The notes: generated from the letters alone by a model not told the origin. A stretch of 64,000 nucleotides of DNA from Paenibacillus sp. 19GGS1-52 (GCF_022369515.1 NZ_CP059724.1:372001-436000), one strand, 5' to 3'; counted from the first letter of the stretch, positions 9,083 to 17,866 are shown. A program made the numbers and translations.

Positions 9083-10957
9083 ATGATAAAAAGACTGGGT
9101 TTGATCATGCTAATCAGCACGTTCCTCGCAACCGGCTGTAGTCTGCAGATTGGGGAGTCAGCAATTCCAGTTCAGAGCAGACCAGGGGTGCTCGATGTCC
9201 GTGGAGGGGAGAAGGAGAACCAGCTCCTCGAGTTAAGGGGATTCTATGAATTATATTGGAATCAGCTTCTTGCACCTGATGATTTTATAGCATCTATACC
9301 GCGGATGACAGGATTTATGGAGATGCCGAACAATTGGAATAATTTTGTCTTGCAAGGGGAGCACCTTCCCAGAAAGGGGTATGCTACCTTCAGGATCAAT
9401 CTAAGGGTAGACCAGACTGGAGAGATAAGAGGACTACTTATTCCGGTCATGTATTCGAATTATAAGGTATGGGTGGATGACCGCCTGGTCGCGGTCAGCG
9501 GCACAGTTGGAACAGATCCCAAGAGCAGTGTCCCACAGAAGATAACCAAGGAGGTCTATTTTCAACCGAGGTCGGAGCGGGTGCAGATTCTTATTCAGAT
9601 ATCCAATTATGACAACTATTCCGGTGGTATGTGGGAGCCAATCCGCTATGGGTCGGCAGCTGAAATCGGGGCTAGCCATGACCGGAAGACCGCGTTTACT
9701 GCCATTCTGTTGGGTCTCGTCGTGATGGCGGGTGTTTATCATATTGGACTTGGTCTTCTCCGGCGAAAGGATACTTCCTTTCTGTATTTTGGCGCTTTTT
9801 GCCTGATTGTGGCTCTGCGCAGTCTTATGGTAGATGAGATATTCCTAACTAAAATGTTCCCGGAGTTCCCATGGCGGCTGGCCTTAAGGATGGAATATAT
9901 CTGTTTATATATCGGGGTTCCTTTGATTGCGACGTTCTTCCGCAAGTTGTTTCCCGCTGAAGTTCCAGCGGTGTTCATCAAATTCATCATGGCTGTATCG
10001 GCATTTTACATAATTTTTACTGTATTAACTCCGGCAGACATCTATTTCCGGATATTGATGTATTATCAGATCCTTACGGTGTTAGCCACAATCTACGCTC
10101 TATACGCCATAATATGTGCAGCTGTTCACAATCGGGAAGGGGCATTATATGCTCTGGTGGGTTACATTATATTCACTGTGGCGATATTATTCGATATATT
10201 TGGTTCAATGTTTGGTGTAGCGGAGCTTAGCTCCAATGTCGTGGGAGTTGCAGCTTTCACATGTTCCTTCTCGCTAGTTCTATCCAAGAAGCTTTCCCTC
10301 GCGTTCAACAAGACAGAACTGCTCGCGGAGGAGTTGGTTGGGGTGAATGACAGCCTGGATATAAAGGTCCGGGAACGAACAATGGAACTAGCCGACAGCA
10401 ACAGAAAATTGAAAGAGCTTAATCTTCAACTGAGAGAGTGGTCTGTTGTAGACGGCCTAACTGGCGTGTATAACCGGAGATTCTTCGAACAACACCTCAC
10501 AGAGCAGTTCGATAGATGCATTGCTGAGGGCTTATCGCTGGCTATTCTACTTATCGATATAGACTTCTTCAAGAGATACAATGATACCTACGGACATCTG
10601 CAAGGTGACGAGTGCCTCCGAGCAGTAGCTCAAGTCTTGAGATCCTCGCTGGAACAAAGGGACAATGAGGCAATCTTGACCCGTTATGGGGGCGAAGAAT
10701 TTGCGATTGTTCTGCCTGGATATGTATTCACCAGGGTAATGGAGACTGCCGAGGCCATGTGCGAGAAGATCAGGCAATTGCATCTTCCGCACTTTGGATC
10801 AGAGGTGTCAGAAGAGGTAACCATTAGTGCGGGCGCAGCCTGGATGGTTCCTTCCCCGGAAGACAATGCGCGTGCTCTGGTGGAAGCAGCGGATACACAG
10901 CTGTACAAGGCAAAGACGAGCGGCCGGAACCAGGCAGCAGGAGCGGTCTGCTCTTAG
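9083..10957 (+). CDS. Membrane diguanylate cyclase with 7TMR-DISM sensor
   Basis: 624 residues. A lipoprotein-type signal ends in LATGC, so the N-terminus is probably lipid-anchored outside the cell. An extracytoplasmic beta-rich domain follows (about 40-195, 7TMR-DISMED2-like). Seven hydrophobic helices (about 205-405) match the 7TMR-DISM receptor fold. A short coiled coil (about 410-450) leads to a GGDEF domain (about 450-620) with DGLTGVYNRR and the active-site loop RYGGEEF (about residue 534), which predicts active c-di-GMP synthesis. No RxxD inhibitory site is visible at the usual place before RYGG. GGGAG precedes the ATG. It stands alone; ligand unknown. Confidence 0.9.
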   Translation: MIKRLGLIMLISTFLATGCSLQIGESAIPVQSRPGVLDVRGGEKENQLLELRGFYELYWNQLLAPDDFIASIPRMTGFMEMPNNWNNFVLQGEHLPRKGYATFRINLRVDQTGEIRGLLIPVMYSNYKVWVDDRLVAVSGTVGTDPKSSVPQKITKEVYFQPRSERVQILIQISNYDNYSGGMWEPIRYGSAAEIGASHDRKTAFTAILLGLVVMAGVYHIGLGLLRRKDTSFLYFGAFCLIVALRSLMVDEIFLTKMFPEFPWRLALRMEYICLYIGVPLIATFFRKLFPAEVPAVFIKFIMAVSAFYIIFTVLTPADIYFRILMYYQILTVLATIYALYAIICAAVHNREGALYALVGYIIFTVAILFDIFGSMFGVAELSSNVVGVAAFTCSFSLVLSKKLSLAFNKTELLAEELVGVNDSLDIKVRERTMELADSNRKLKELNLQLREWSVVDGLTGVYNRRFFEQHLTEQFDRCIAEGLSLAILLIDIDFFKRYNDTYGHLQGDECLRAVAQVLRSSLEQRDNEAILTRYGGEEFAIVLPGYVFTRVMETAEAMCEKIRQLHLPHFGSEVSEEVTISAGAAWMVPSPEDNARALVEAADTQLYKAKTSGRNQAAGAVCS

Positions 10958-11173
10958 TGAATAAGAGCATGCTATGCCACATGAACGTTGTTCCTAGGCA
11001 GGGTTACAGGACGTGAAATTGTATCATACAACAATAATTGCGGTTTTGATTTTAAAAAGTCTGAGATAAATAAGCAGAATAGGCTTGCTATTATAGTTAA
11101 CAATACTACTCCCCGTCTGAGCGTAATTTTTGTTACAATAAGACTACTGTACAATTAGGGATGGTGATTAACC

Positions 11174-11742
11174 TTGGGCAGAAAGCAGGCTTATACCGAA
11201 TCGGAGTTGCTTGACCAAACCAAGAGAGTGCTTCTCGAACACGGTTATGAGGGGTTTCAGCTTAAATTATTATCGAAAAGTCTGGTGGGGCACGAAGCAC
11301 GATTTACCAATATTATTCCAATAAAGAAGAGATTGTTGCTGCATGTATGAAGCGGACAATAGAAGATGTACTAGAAAACGCGTCAGCTACAGATGAGACG
11401 GATTGTATGAATGCCCTTCAGCATCTGCTAACTGTATATCTGGAAGAGGCAAATTTTCATCAATTGCTTGGAGATGCGTATAAAATTAATAAAGCTAATT
11501 CTGCTGCGGCGGCCAATGATCTTGAATTTATTGATCAAGCACATATCACTTTAAAAAATCAACTTGAGCGGTTGTTCGTCCGTGCGCAGGAAGAGGGACA
11601 CTTAAATCCAAGTATTCCGCTTCCTGTCGTCATAGGTGTCTTTTTTAACCTTATTGAAACACCCAATATGATGAATATTCCTACATCTCAATGGAGTAAG
11701 TTATTGTACCAAATGTGGCTTGGCGGAGCGGGTAAACACTAA
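11174..11742 (+). pseudogene. Frameshifted TetR regulator (HrtR-like position)
   Basis: A TetR-type HTH gene starts at TTG 11174 (RBS-like GGGATGG upstream) and reads QAYTESELLDQTKRVLL..YEGFQLKLLSKSL, then shifts frame near 11282-11292. The other frame continues with ARSTIYQYYSNKEEIVAACMKR, the rest of the HTH, and a full C-terminal domain ending at 11742. A single-base indel in the G-run around 11285-11290 accounts for this. The gene precedes an HrtB-like permease with two operator-like palindromes between them, as for HrtR, the heme-sensing TetR protein of lactic acid bacteria. Re-initiation at ATG 11347 would give a protein without a DNA-binding domain. Confidence 0.72.
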
Positions 11743-11757
11743 GGAACATATAATATA

Positions 11758-11775
11758 TTTGACGCGGGTGTCAGA
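11758..11775. promoter_or_regulatory. TetR operator candidate 1
   Basis: TTTGACGCGGGTGTCAGA is an imperfect inverted repeat that matches the better palindrome 59 bases downstream in all but a few positions. It lies between the TetR pseudogene and the permease. Confidence 0.6.
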
Positions 11776-11815
11776 AATAGTGCATACTCAGTGTAAGTCG
11801 GATAGAAGCTGGTTA

Positions 11816-11835
11816 ATTTGACACGAGTGTCAAAT
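11816..11835. promoter_or_regulatory. TetR operator candidate 2 (near-perfect palindrome)
   Basis: ATTTGACACGAGTGTCAAAT has perfect 9-bp arms around a 2-bp centre. It lies 30 bases before the permease start, overlapping the likely promoter. The TGACAC..GTGTCA core resembles what is known of HrtR operators. Confidence 0.7.
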
Positions 11836-11865
11836 ACATTTTTTTGTGGAGGAGAGGAATAAACG

Positions 11866-12987
11866 ATGTTCTTGGCATTGAAGGAATTGAAACACAACAA
11901 GACAAGGTTTTTGATGATTGCGATCATTTTTGTGCTTATTTCTTGGTTGGTATTCATATTATCTGGTTTGGGGAATGGATTATCTACACTAGCGGCTTCG
12001 ACGTTCAAGAATATGAAGGCTGATTATGTAGTTTTTGAACAAGGATCCAAAGCTTCGATGAGTAAATCTCTGTTGTCCAATGAATTGACAATACAATTAA
12101 CAGAGATGCCGAATGTAAATGCCGTTTCACCCATGGGAACCATCCTGGCATCGGCAATCAAAGGAAATAGCACAGTGAATGAAGATAAAGTAGATATAGC
12201 TATTATAGGGATTGACCCGGGGAGTTTTTTAGAACCCAAGATTATTGAAGGTACAGGGCTGACAGCCGATAATATGACGCAGGTAATAGTAAATGAGACC
12301 ATGAAAGACGAGGGTTATAAACTTGGGGACACCTTCCAATTGGATGGATCGACGGAATCATTGACTATCGCCGGTTTTGTCAAGGATCAGACGTATAACC
12401 ACGTAGCAGCTGTTTTCACACCCATTGCAGAGTGGCGAAAGATTGCATTTGCGGCACCAGGATCGGATAAAGGGGTCACGGAACCCGTGAATGGGATAAT
12501 GCTTCAAGGCCATGATATTGATTCCAATGCCATTAATGAACAGCTGTCGGGTACCGATACGGTTACTCGTGCGGCAGCAGTACAGGGAATGCCTGGATAC
12601 AAGGAAGAGAATGGTACGATCACGATGATGCTTGCGTTTCTGCTTGCGATTTCAGCATTCGTACTTGGCGTGTTCTTCTATGTATTTACGATGCAGAAGA
12701 CCAACCAGTTTGGGATCATGAAAGCGATCGGAGCTAAAAATGGGTTCTTGGGTAAAGCGGTCGTCTCACAGGTGTTCGTGTTATCACTCTCTAGCATTAT
12801 AGTTGGCATAATCTTAACTTATGGGACAGCGGCAATCATGCCCAAAGGCATGCCATTTATGCTTGATACGAAGCTGGTATTCACGTATTCCATCGTTTTG
12901 CTGGTGATTTCATTGCTCAGTTCGTTGGTATCGGTTCGCACGATTTCGAAAATTGATCCGCTTCAAGCGCTTGGGAGGGTTGAATAA
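11866..12987 (+). CDS. FtsX/MacB-type ABC permease, HrtB-like
   Basis: 373 residues. One N-terminal membrane helix (about 16-36) is followed by an extracytoplasmic domain of about 200 residues and three C-terminal helices (about 246-270, 295-318, 335-358). This is the FtsX-like permease layout. The start FLALKELKHNKTRFLMI and the ADYVVFEQ segment resemble HrtB, the permease that expels heme in Gram-positive bacteria. GGAGGAGAGG precedes the ATG. The stop overlaps the ATPase start (ATAATGA), so the two are translationally coupled. Neighbour gene content (TetR, ATPase, heme monooxygenase) supports heme efflux; MacB-type peptide export is the alternative. Confidence 0.82.
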   Translation: MFLALKELKHNKTRFLMIAIIFVLISWLVFILSGLGNGLSTLAASTFKNMKADYVVFEQGSKASMSKSLLSNELTIQLTEMPNVNAVSPMGTILASAIKGNSTVNEDKVDIAIIGIDPGSFLEPKIIEGTGLTADNMTQVIVNETMKDEGYKLGDTFQLDGSTESLTIAGFVKDQTYNHVAAVFTPIAEWRKIAFAAPGSDKGVTEPVNGIMLQGHDIDSNAINEQLSGTDTVTRAAAVQGMPGYKEENGTITMMLAFLLAISAFVLGVFFYVFTMQKTNQFGIMKAIGAKNGFLGKAVVSQVFVLSLSSIIVGIILTYGTAAIMPKGMPFMLDTKLVFTYSIVLLVISLLSSLVSVRTISKIDPLQALGRVE

Positions 12988-13671
12988 TGACTAGGGGATT
13001 GCAAATTACGGCGGCTTCAAAGTTTTACAATGAAGGTTCGAACCGTGTTTCAGCATTGGATAATGTGTCGATTACAGTGGAGCCGGGTGAATTCATCGCG
13101 GTTGTAGGGCCGTCCGGTTCGGGCAAAAGCACCTTCTTATCCGTTGCAGGCGCATTGCTCAAACCCTCTGAGGGAGAAGTTAAGCTGAATGGGCAGGACA
13201 TAGCGAAGCTGTCAGGCAATCAACTATCTGACATCCGTTTGCATGAGGTTGGATTCATCATGCAGGCATCAAATTTGGTTCCGTACCTGAACGTTCTTGA
13301 TCAGTTGCTAGTCGTGAAGCGGATGTCTGGGAAGGTTACTGCAGCAGATAAAGCATTTGCCGTAAAATTGCTTGAAGAACTGGGTCTGGGCACAAAGTTG
13401 AAGAGTTATCCGGAGGAACTGTCGGGGGGCGAGAAACAACGTACTGCGATTGCCCGAGCATTAATTAACGATCCCAATGTTATTTTGGCGGACGAGCCTA
13501 CAGCAAGCCTTGACACCAAGCCTTGACACCAAGCGCGCCCATGAGGTTGTCTCCTTGATTGCCCATGAGGTCAGAACACGTCATAAAGCGGCGATTATGG
13601 TGACCCATGACGAACGGCTGCTTGCTTACTGCGATAAGGAATACCGGATGGAAGACGGCAAATTATCTTGA
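12987..13671 (+). pseudogene. ABC transporter ATPase, HrtA-like, frameshifted by a 13-bp duplication
   Basis: The frame from 12987 has Walker A GPSGSGKST, the Q-loop region, signature LSGGEKQR and Walker B VILADEP, then ends at 13526 after 179 residues. The remaining sequence (D-loop, then the H-loop VTHDERLL) is in the next frame up to 13671. The cause is visible: GCCTTGACACCAA is tandemly duplicated at 13507-13532. Removing one copy restores ASLDTKRAHEV and a normal 224-residue ATPase. The truncated form lacks the D-loop and switch histidine and should be inactive. Loss or gain of one repeat unit could switch the gene back on. Confidence 0.85.
13504..13533. repeat. 13-bp tandem duplication inside the ABC ATPase gene
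   Basis: Two exact copies of GCCTTGACACCAA (13507-13519, 13520-13532), plus 4 bases of extended identity. The unit length is not a multiple of three, so the duplication shifts the frame. Confidence 0.95.
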
Positions 13672-13722
13672 TCTAATATGGTGAACCATTACAATTTCAA
13701 CAAAGGTAAGGAGATGGTAAAG

Positions 13723-14049
13723 ATGATCGTCGTCACGAACAGAATTAAAGTGAAAAAAGGAATGGGTGCAGTAATGGCACCGGGTTTTACAGCGCCAGGC
13801 CCGCTAAACAGTTCCGAAGGCTTTGTGAAAGTAGAAGTATTGTTGACACAGAACTTAACCGAATACGATGAGTTAAATGTAAATATGTACTGGGCGACTA
13901 TGGATTCTTTTACAGCTTGGAGAAATAGCGACGCCTTCAAATCGGCACACAAACGTCCAGAACCGGGTTCAGAGGAAGCAAAGAAAGAATCTCCAATTCT
14001 CGGAAGTGAGATCATTACTTATGAAGTGGCATCTGTAAAAGAAATATAA
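13723..14049 (+). CDS. IsdG/HmoA-type heme-degrading monooxygenase
   Basis: 108 residues, antibiotic-biosynthesis-monooxygenase (ABM) fold. Asn6, Trp66 and His76 fall almost exactly at the catalytic Asn7, Trp67 and His77 of IsdG-type enzymes, which open heme to release iron. The segment MYWATMDSFTAWRNSDAFKSAH is the family core. AAGGAG lies 9 bases before ATG 13723, so the longer upstream reading is not used. It follows the HrtA/HrtB-like genes, giving a locus for both heme efflux and heme breakdown. The hairpin at 14064 ends the unit. Confidence 0.82.
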   Translation: MIVVTNRIKVKKGMGAVMAPGFTAPGPLNSSEGFVKVEVLLTQNLTEYDELNVNMYWATMDSFTAWRNSDAFKSAHKRPEPGSEEAKKESPILGSEIITYEVASVKEI

Positions 14050-14063
14050 ATAATGAGGACGCC

Positions 14064-14104
14064 AAAACAGCGATACGAGTCTAAGCTCTTGCACCGCTGT
14101 TTTG
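14064..14104 (+). terminator. Terminator of the heme-type locus
   Basis: AAAACAGCG pairs with CGCTGTTTT around a 23-base middle, 15 bases after the monooxygenase stop. Confidence 0.65.
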
Positions 14105-14490
14105 TCCTGTGTCCCGTAAGGCGCCCATAATTATATGTACAATATTTATAATGGAGACTACCCAACCTTCAATTGTTCAGCGGGATGTGCATGACCGAGG
14201 GCTGGGCTCATTTTCTGGCCTTAAATATGGGATTTAAGGGACACTGTTAATGACGGAACGGATATCCGGGGTTAACGTGGATATTTTTCCTACAAGCTTG
14301 TTTATGTTACCGGTCCTCAGTGGGTCTTTAGTATGGTTGAAACAAGCACTGACTGAGACTATGTGACGATTATTATCCTATATGCGGTTGGACTGTTGTC
14401 ATGGCGGGGGCGGTCGGGTAATAGGAATGATTAGAACTTTTAAACTTGGTTGAATTTGGAGTAGTAGCCAAGGAAACGGAGGGACAAATC
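14105..14490. other. Gene-free stretch, possibly decayed coding DNA
   Basis: About 385 bases with short interrupted frames only. The segment 14385-14440 reads like a membrane-protein end (YAVGLLSWRGR) but has no start. No repeat or regulatory structure was recognised. Confidence 0.4.
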
Positions 14491-14871
14491 ATGGCGGCAC
14501 AGACAATATCAGGCATCAGCCCGGTACAGGCCATTGCAGCTTACGGTGGCACACAAAGCGAGGTCAGTTCCCTGGAGAAGCAGCGAAACTTATTGCAGAT
14601 GGAACTGGACAAGGTGAATGCAGCCCAGGGTGGAGAGAGGCAGACTCCTTATCGCCGGGAGCAGCTGCAACTGAAAATTCGACTGTTGGAGGCCCAACAG
14701 ATGCAGAAAAGTGGGAGTAGCACCTCAGTCAATTTTGTACTGGCTCCTCCGCTTCAAGACCATCCCCCACTCTGGCGGACTGAAGGAAAGGGCGGCCTCA
14801 AGGGCATCGGTCTGACTGATCCCCGGACGGCAACGGTAAACTCAGAGGGCCATTTCAACGCGTTAATTTAG
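14491..14871 (+). CDS. Hypothetical coiled-coil protein
   Basis: 126 residues; family not recognised. The ATG at 14491 has GGAGGG 8 bases upstream, so the in-frame upstream extension is not used. Residues about 28-75 (SLEKQRNLLQMELDKVN and REQLQLKIRLLEAQQ) form a coiled coil. The rest is low-complexity and polar. The ISGISPVQAI start is reminiscent of small FlxA-like/flagellar-associated proteins, but this is not firm. No signal peptide or membrane helix. It lies upstream of the collagen-like gene in the same direction. Confidence 0.65.
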   Translation: MAAQTISGISPVQAIAAYGGTQSEVSSLEKQRNLLQMELDKVNAAQGGERQTPYRREQLQLKIRLLEAQQMQKSGSSTSVNFVLAPPLQDHPPLWRTEGKGGLKGIGLTDPRTATVNSEGHFNALI

Positions 14872-15007
14872 ACAAGAAAGCGTAGGTGCGAAAAGCGTCC
14901 GGTGATGAATTGGCTTCTCGCAACTGATTTTATGGATATTCGCCCAAGCGCCCTCTCCGCGAATGCATATGATGATTATGCATACTCATTGAAAGGAGCG
15001 ATCACAT

Positions 15008-15385
15008 ATGGGTTTTTTTCCAACACCGGGAACCGGCGGAGGATTTCCGGGATTCCCGGGCGAACCTGGCGTGCCGGGAGGGCCGGGTGTTCCAGGAGGA
15101 TTTCCGGGGACCCCCGGAGGTGCACCGGGAGGCGTTCAAGCGCCGACGGCTCCTCCACCGCAATTCGTACCGCAAATGTCGGCCACCACATTTGCCATCG
15201 ACCCGGGTGGGATCAGACGCTGCATGTTCCGCAACACATACATCTGGCTGAACAACGGCGAGCAATTCTGGTTCTTCCCGGTATTTGTCGGCCGTAATTC
15301 TGTTGCAGGGTTCAGATGGTTCGGTTTCTTCTGGGGGTACTTCGGCATCGATCTGAATCAGATTCGCTCGTTCACGTGCTTCTAA
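15008..15385 (+). CDS. Small collagen-like protein with conserved C-terminal domain
   Basis: 125 residues. Residues about 9-45 are Gly/Pro-rich with a run of Gly-X-Y triplets (GFPGEPGVPGGPGVPGG). The C-terminal 75 residues form an aromatic domain: DPGGIRRCMFRNTYIWLNNG, FWFFPVFVGR, a W/F-rich stretch and the end IRSFTCF with two Cys. No signal peptide is evident. Similar small proteins occur in Bacillus-type spore formers, and spore surface or coat association is a reasonable guess, not shown. AAAGGAG lies 8 bases before the ATG; a strong terminator follows. Confidence 0.82.
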   Translation: MGFFPTPGTGGGFPGFPGEPGVPGGPGVPGGFPGTPGGAPGGVQAPTAPPPQFVPQMSATTFAIDPGGIRRCMFRNTYIWLNNGEQFWFFPVFVGRNSVAGFRWFGFFWGYFGIDLNQIRSFTCF

Positions 15386-15397
15386 GACAGACAGCGA

Positions 15398-15426
15398 AAG
15401 AGAACAGCCTGCGGGCTGTTCTCTTT
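15398..15426 (+). terminator. Terminator after the collagen-like gene
   Basis: AAAGAGAACAGCC, loop TGCG, GGCTGTTCTCTTT: a 13-bp perfect stem 12 bases after the stop. Confidence 0.85.
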
Positions 15427-15742
15427 GTGGTGCGACTTTTCATGTTTGCCGCTATCATCCAAGAGTCGACGGTTCGGGTTTGCAGTGGATAGTGAGGAAT
15501 CTGTATCGCAATTTTTTTGAGGGGAAGTTCGCAGCAGGTTTGAAAAGGTGTTTTGCTAGGAGGGGGACTTTTGCTTGCGGACCCGCTGTCCACCAGTTGA
15601 CGCTCAGCCTCTGACTTGCGCAGGCTATCAATATCGCCAGTTCCTTGTCGACCTCTACTACGCTACCCGGCAGGACATTGAATATGCTTCTAGAATTATA
15701 GTTTAGGAAGGTAATTATATTTAAACTGAAGGGATAGGGCAA
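15427..15742. other. Gene-free stretch
   Basis: About 315 bases. I see no gene, repeat or operator here, other than an AT-rich promoter-like segment just before the Eis-like gene (15695-15730). Confidence 0.4.
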
Positions 15743-16861
15743 ATGGTTAAATACAGAATGGCAACTCCGAATGAGCGCGATGAATGCATAGATTTAGCCA
15801 ACTACGCTTTTCGCTTAGATTTTGAAACCTTGATGCCCAAAGCGTATGGAAAGAACATAGATTCTTCAGCCATGCATAAGGTTGCTGTGGATGAGAAAGG
15901 CAGGCTGCGCGCACAGGTGGCTGTTTTTCCAGCACCTCTGACGGTAGGTGACCATACTCTGCAAGCGGGCTATTTGGGTACTGTATCGGTCCATCCTCGG
16001 GCGCGTGGCGAAGGGCATATGAAGGCGCTCATGGACATGTGGCTTGAGGAACTGAGCAATACTTGTGATATGGTTGTATTATATGGCCAGCGGCAGAGAT
16101 ATGAGTATTTCGGCTTCACACTTGGCGGTGTAAAGTTCAAGTATTTCGTAGGCGAGGCCAACGTGCGCCATGGCTTAAAGCATATAAACGACACGGGAAT
16201 ATCCTTCTGCCCGTTATTCGAGATTGAAGGAGCAGAATCCTTTGCGCATAACATGAACACCTCGCGGCTTGCTTATATTGAACGTAACGTACAGCAATTG
16301 CCAGTTATTTTCAAGACTCTCCATCAAAATGCGTTGGGCGTCCTAGATAAAGGTAAGTTGATCGGGTATCTGATCGTAAACGAAGCGGGCGATGAAATAT
16401 CTGAATTCGCGATGGCCAATGCGGACGATATTTCGCGGACGATCAAGGCTTATAGGGCATATAGCGGAGCAGAGCGGATAACTATTTATACGCCGGAATA
16501 TGACATTCCGCTGAACAGGACGCTTGGCAGCATTGCTGAAGACTATGTTATTGAGACCTCTGATATGTATCATATTCTGGATTTTGCCAATGTATTGGAG
16601 GCTTATCTGACACTTAAGTACAAGACTACAGGGCTTGTTCAGGGAGAATTCTCCGCAGTCATGGACGGTCAGCCGATTACTGTGCGAGTGGATGTCAGTG
16701 GTGTGACTGTCGAGCGGTCTGCTAAGCCCGATGCAGTTGTCCTTAATAAGCAGCAGGCTCAGGCGCTTCTGCTTACACAACACAGTCGTTATATGGCAGT
16801 AACTGTACCCGTAGGATGGTTTCCGCTACCCATATTCTGGTACAAGGTTGATAAATTCTGA
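15743..16861 (+). CDS. Eis-like GNAT N-acetyltransferase with SCP2-type C-domain
   Basis: 372 residues, the length and layout of the Eis family: N-terminal GNAT domain (about 1-140) with the acetyl-CoA loop VSVHPRARGEGHMKAL, a second degenerate GNAT domain (about 150-285) and a C-terminal sterol-carrier-like domain (about 290-372) ending at the free carboxylate KVDKF. The conserved R-x-x-Y-E-x-F-G segment (RQRYEYFGF) is present. Eis enzymes acetylate amines, including aminoglycosides at several positions; the substrate here is unknown. Single gene, ended by a strong hairpin at 16909. Confidence 0.87.
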   Translation: MVKYRMATPNERDECIDLANYAFRLDFETLMPKAYGKNIDSSAMHKVAVDEKGRLRAQVAVFPAPLTVGDHTLQAGYLGTVSVHPRARGEGHMKALMDMWLEELSNTCDMVVLYGQRQRYEYFGFTLGGVKFKYFVGEANVRHGLKHINDTGISFCPLFEIEGAESFAHNMNTSRLAYIERNVQQLPVIFKTLHQNALGVLDKGKLIGYLIVNEAGDEISEFAMANADDISRTIKAYRAYSGAERITIYTPEYDIPLNRTLGSIAEDYVIETSDMYHILDFANVLEAYLTLKYKTTGLVQGEFSAVMDGQPITVRVDVSGVTVERSAKPDAVVLNKQQAQALLLTQHSRYMAVTVPVGWFPLPIFWYKVDKF

Positions 16862-16908
16862 CTAATCCAACTGCCAACCAATCACGATAACCCCATATAA
16901 GACAATAA

Positions 16909-16952
16909 AATAAGCCAGAGGCGAACACTTAAGAGTGTGCCTCTGGCTTATT
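16909..16952. terminator. Strong bidirectional terminator
   Basis: AATAAGCCAGAGGC pairs perfectly with GCCTCTGGCTTATT (14 bp), 47 bases after the Eis-like stop. Confidence 0.85.
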
Positions 16953-17063
16953 CCTCTATTTGATAACAAGAAGTCGAGAATACTTCGGAAGCTTTACGGG
17001 CAAATTCGGAGTGTTCACACCTTTATGAAAATTATGAATCTTAAGTACATCATGCCTAGGATA

Positions 17064-17103
17064 CTACAGACACTGCTGGGAACCGTATCATAAGTGACGG
17101 ATT
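17064..17103. repeat. Dispersed repeat, copy G (tail)
   Basis: ACTACAGACACTGCTGG followed by GAACCGTATCATAAGTGACGG. The stem-loop part is absent, though the terminator at 16909 lies 110 bases upstream. Confidence 0.65.
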
Positions 17104-17212
17104 AATTGTTCCAGTGCCGAAACCAAAAGTGGGATGGGTACGAGATTGTAGAACTTCTGGAGATTCACTTTCTTTGATAAGCTGAAATCAATTCAAAGAA
17201 GGAGTGATGATC

Positions 17213-17866
17213 ATGAAAATCAGCGTACTGGGAACGGGCAATATGGGGAAGGCTTTAGTGAAACAAGTAGCAGCACATGTAAAGGGTCAAGTGTTGTGGG
17301 GTTCACGTAATCCGGCAGAAGCAGCAGAGCTGGAAAAAAGCTTTCAACTTGATCAGATCGTTATCAGCACTTATGAGGAAGCACTTCAGGCAGATATCAT
17401 TATTCCCGCTTTTCCCGTATCGGCATTAATGGATTGGGCACTTGCTAATAAAGAACAAATTAAGCATAAGATAGTTGTCGATATTTCAAATCCCTTTAAC
17501 GAGGACTTCAGCGGATTTACTACGGCCTGGGGTGAATCTTCTGCTGAAAGTCTGCAGTCTTTACTACCGGAATCCAAAGTGGTTGGCGCTTTTAAAAATA
17601 CGTTTTTCAAAGTGTTTGAGAACCCGATATTTCAGGGTCAACAAAGCGATGTACTCGTTACCGGGGATGATGACGAGGCTGTAAACCTATTCATTGAGCG
17701 CTTCGACCCGCTTCCATTTCGTTTTATTCATGCAGGGAAGTTAGCCAATAATCGCACGATTGAACGTTTCACACTGCTGGAATTGGAGCTTGCTGTCCGA
17801 TATGGTACCTATCCTTATATTTCACTCCAAGTTTTTGGTATCAAGGAAGCCGTACTTGCAAATTAA
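17213..17866 (+). CDS. NADP/F420-dependent oxidoreductase-type dinucleotide-binding protein
   Basis: 217 residues. The start KISVLGTGNMGKALVKQ is the Rossmann GxGxxG of the 'NADP oxidoreductase, coenzyme F420-dependent' family, with the NADP-preferring WGSRNP segment at the end of strand 2. The middle (VVDISNPFN, then VVGAFKNTFF) is family-typical. The ATG at 17213 is preferred: GAAGGAG lies 9 bases upstream. The stop overlaps by 4 bases the stop of a convergent LysR gene. Substrate unknown; in non-F420 organisms these proteins use NADPH. Confidence 0.82.
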   Translation: MKISVLGTGNMGKALVKQVAAHVKGQVLWGSRNPAEAAELEKSFQLDQIVISTYEEALQADIIIPAFPVSALMDWALANKEQIKHKIVVDISNPFNEDFSGFTTAWGESSAESLQSLLPESKVVGAFKNTFFKVFENPIFQGQQSDVLVTGDDDEAVNLFIERFDPLPFRFIHAGKLANNRTIERFTLLELELAVRYGTYPYISLQVFGIKEAVLAN

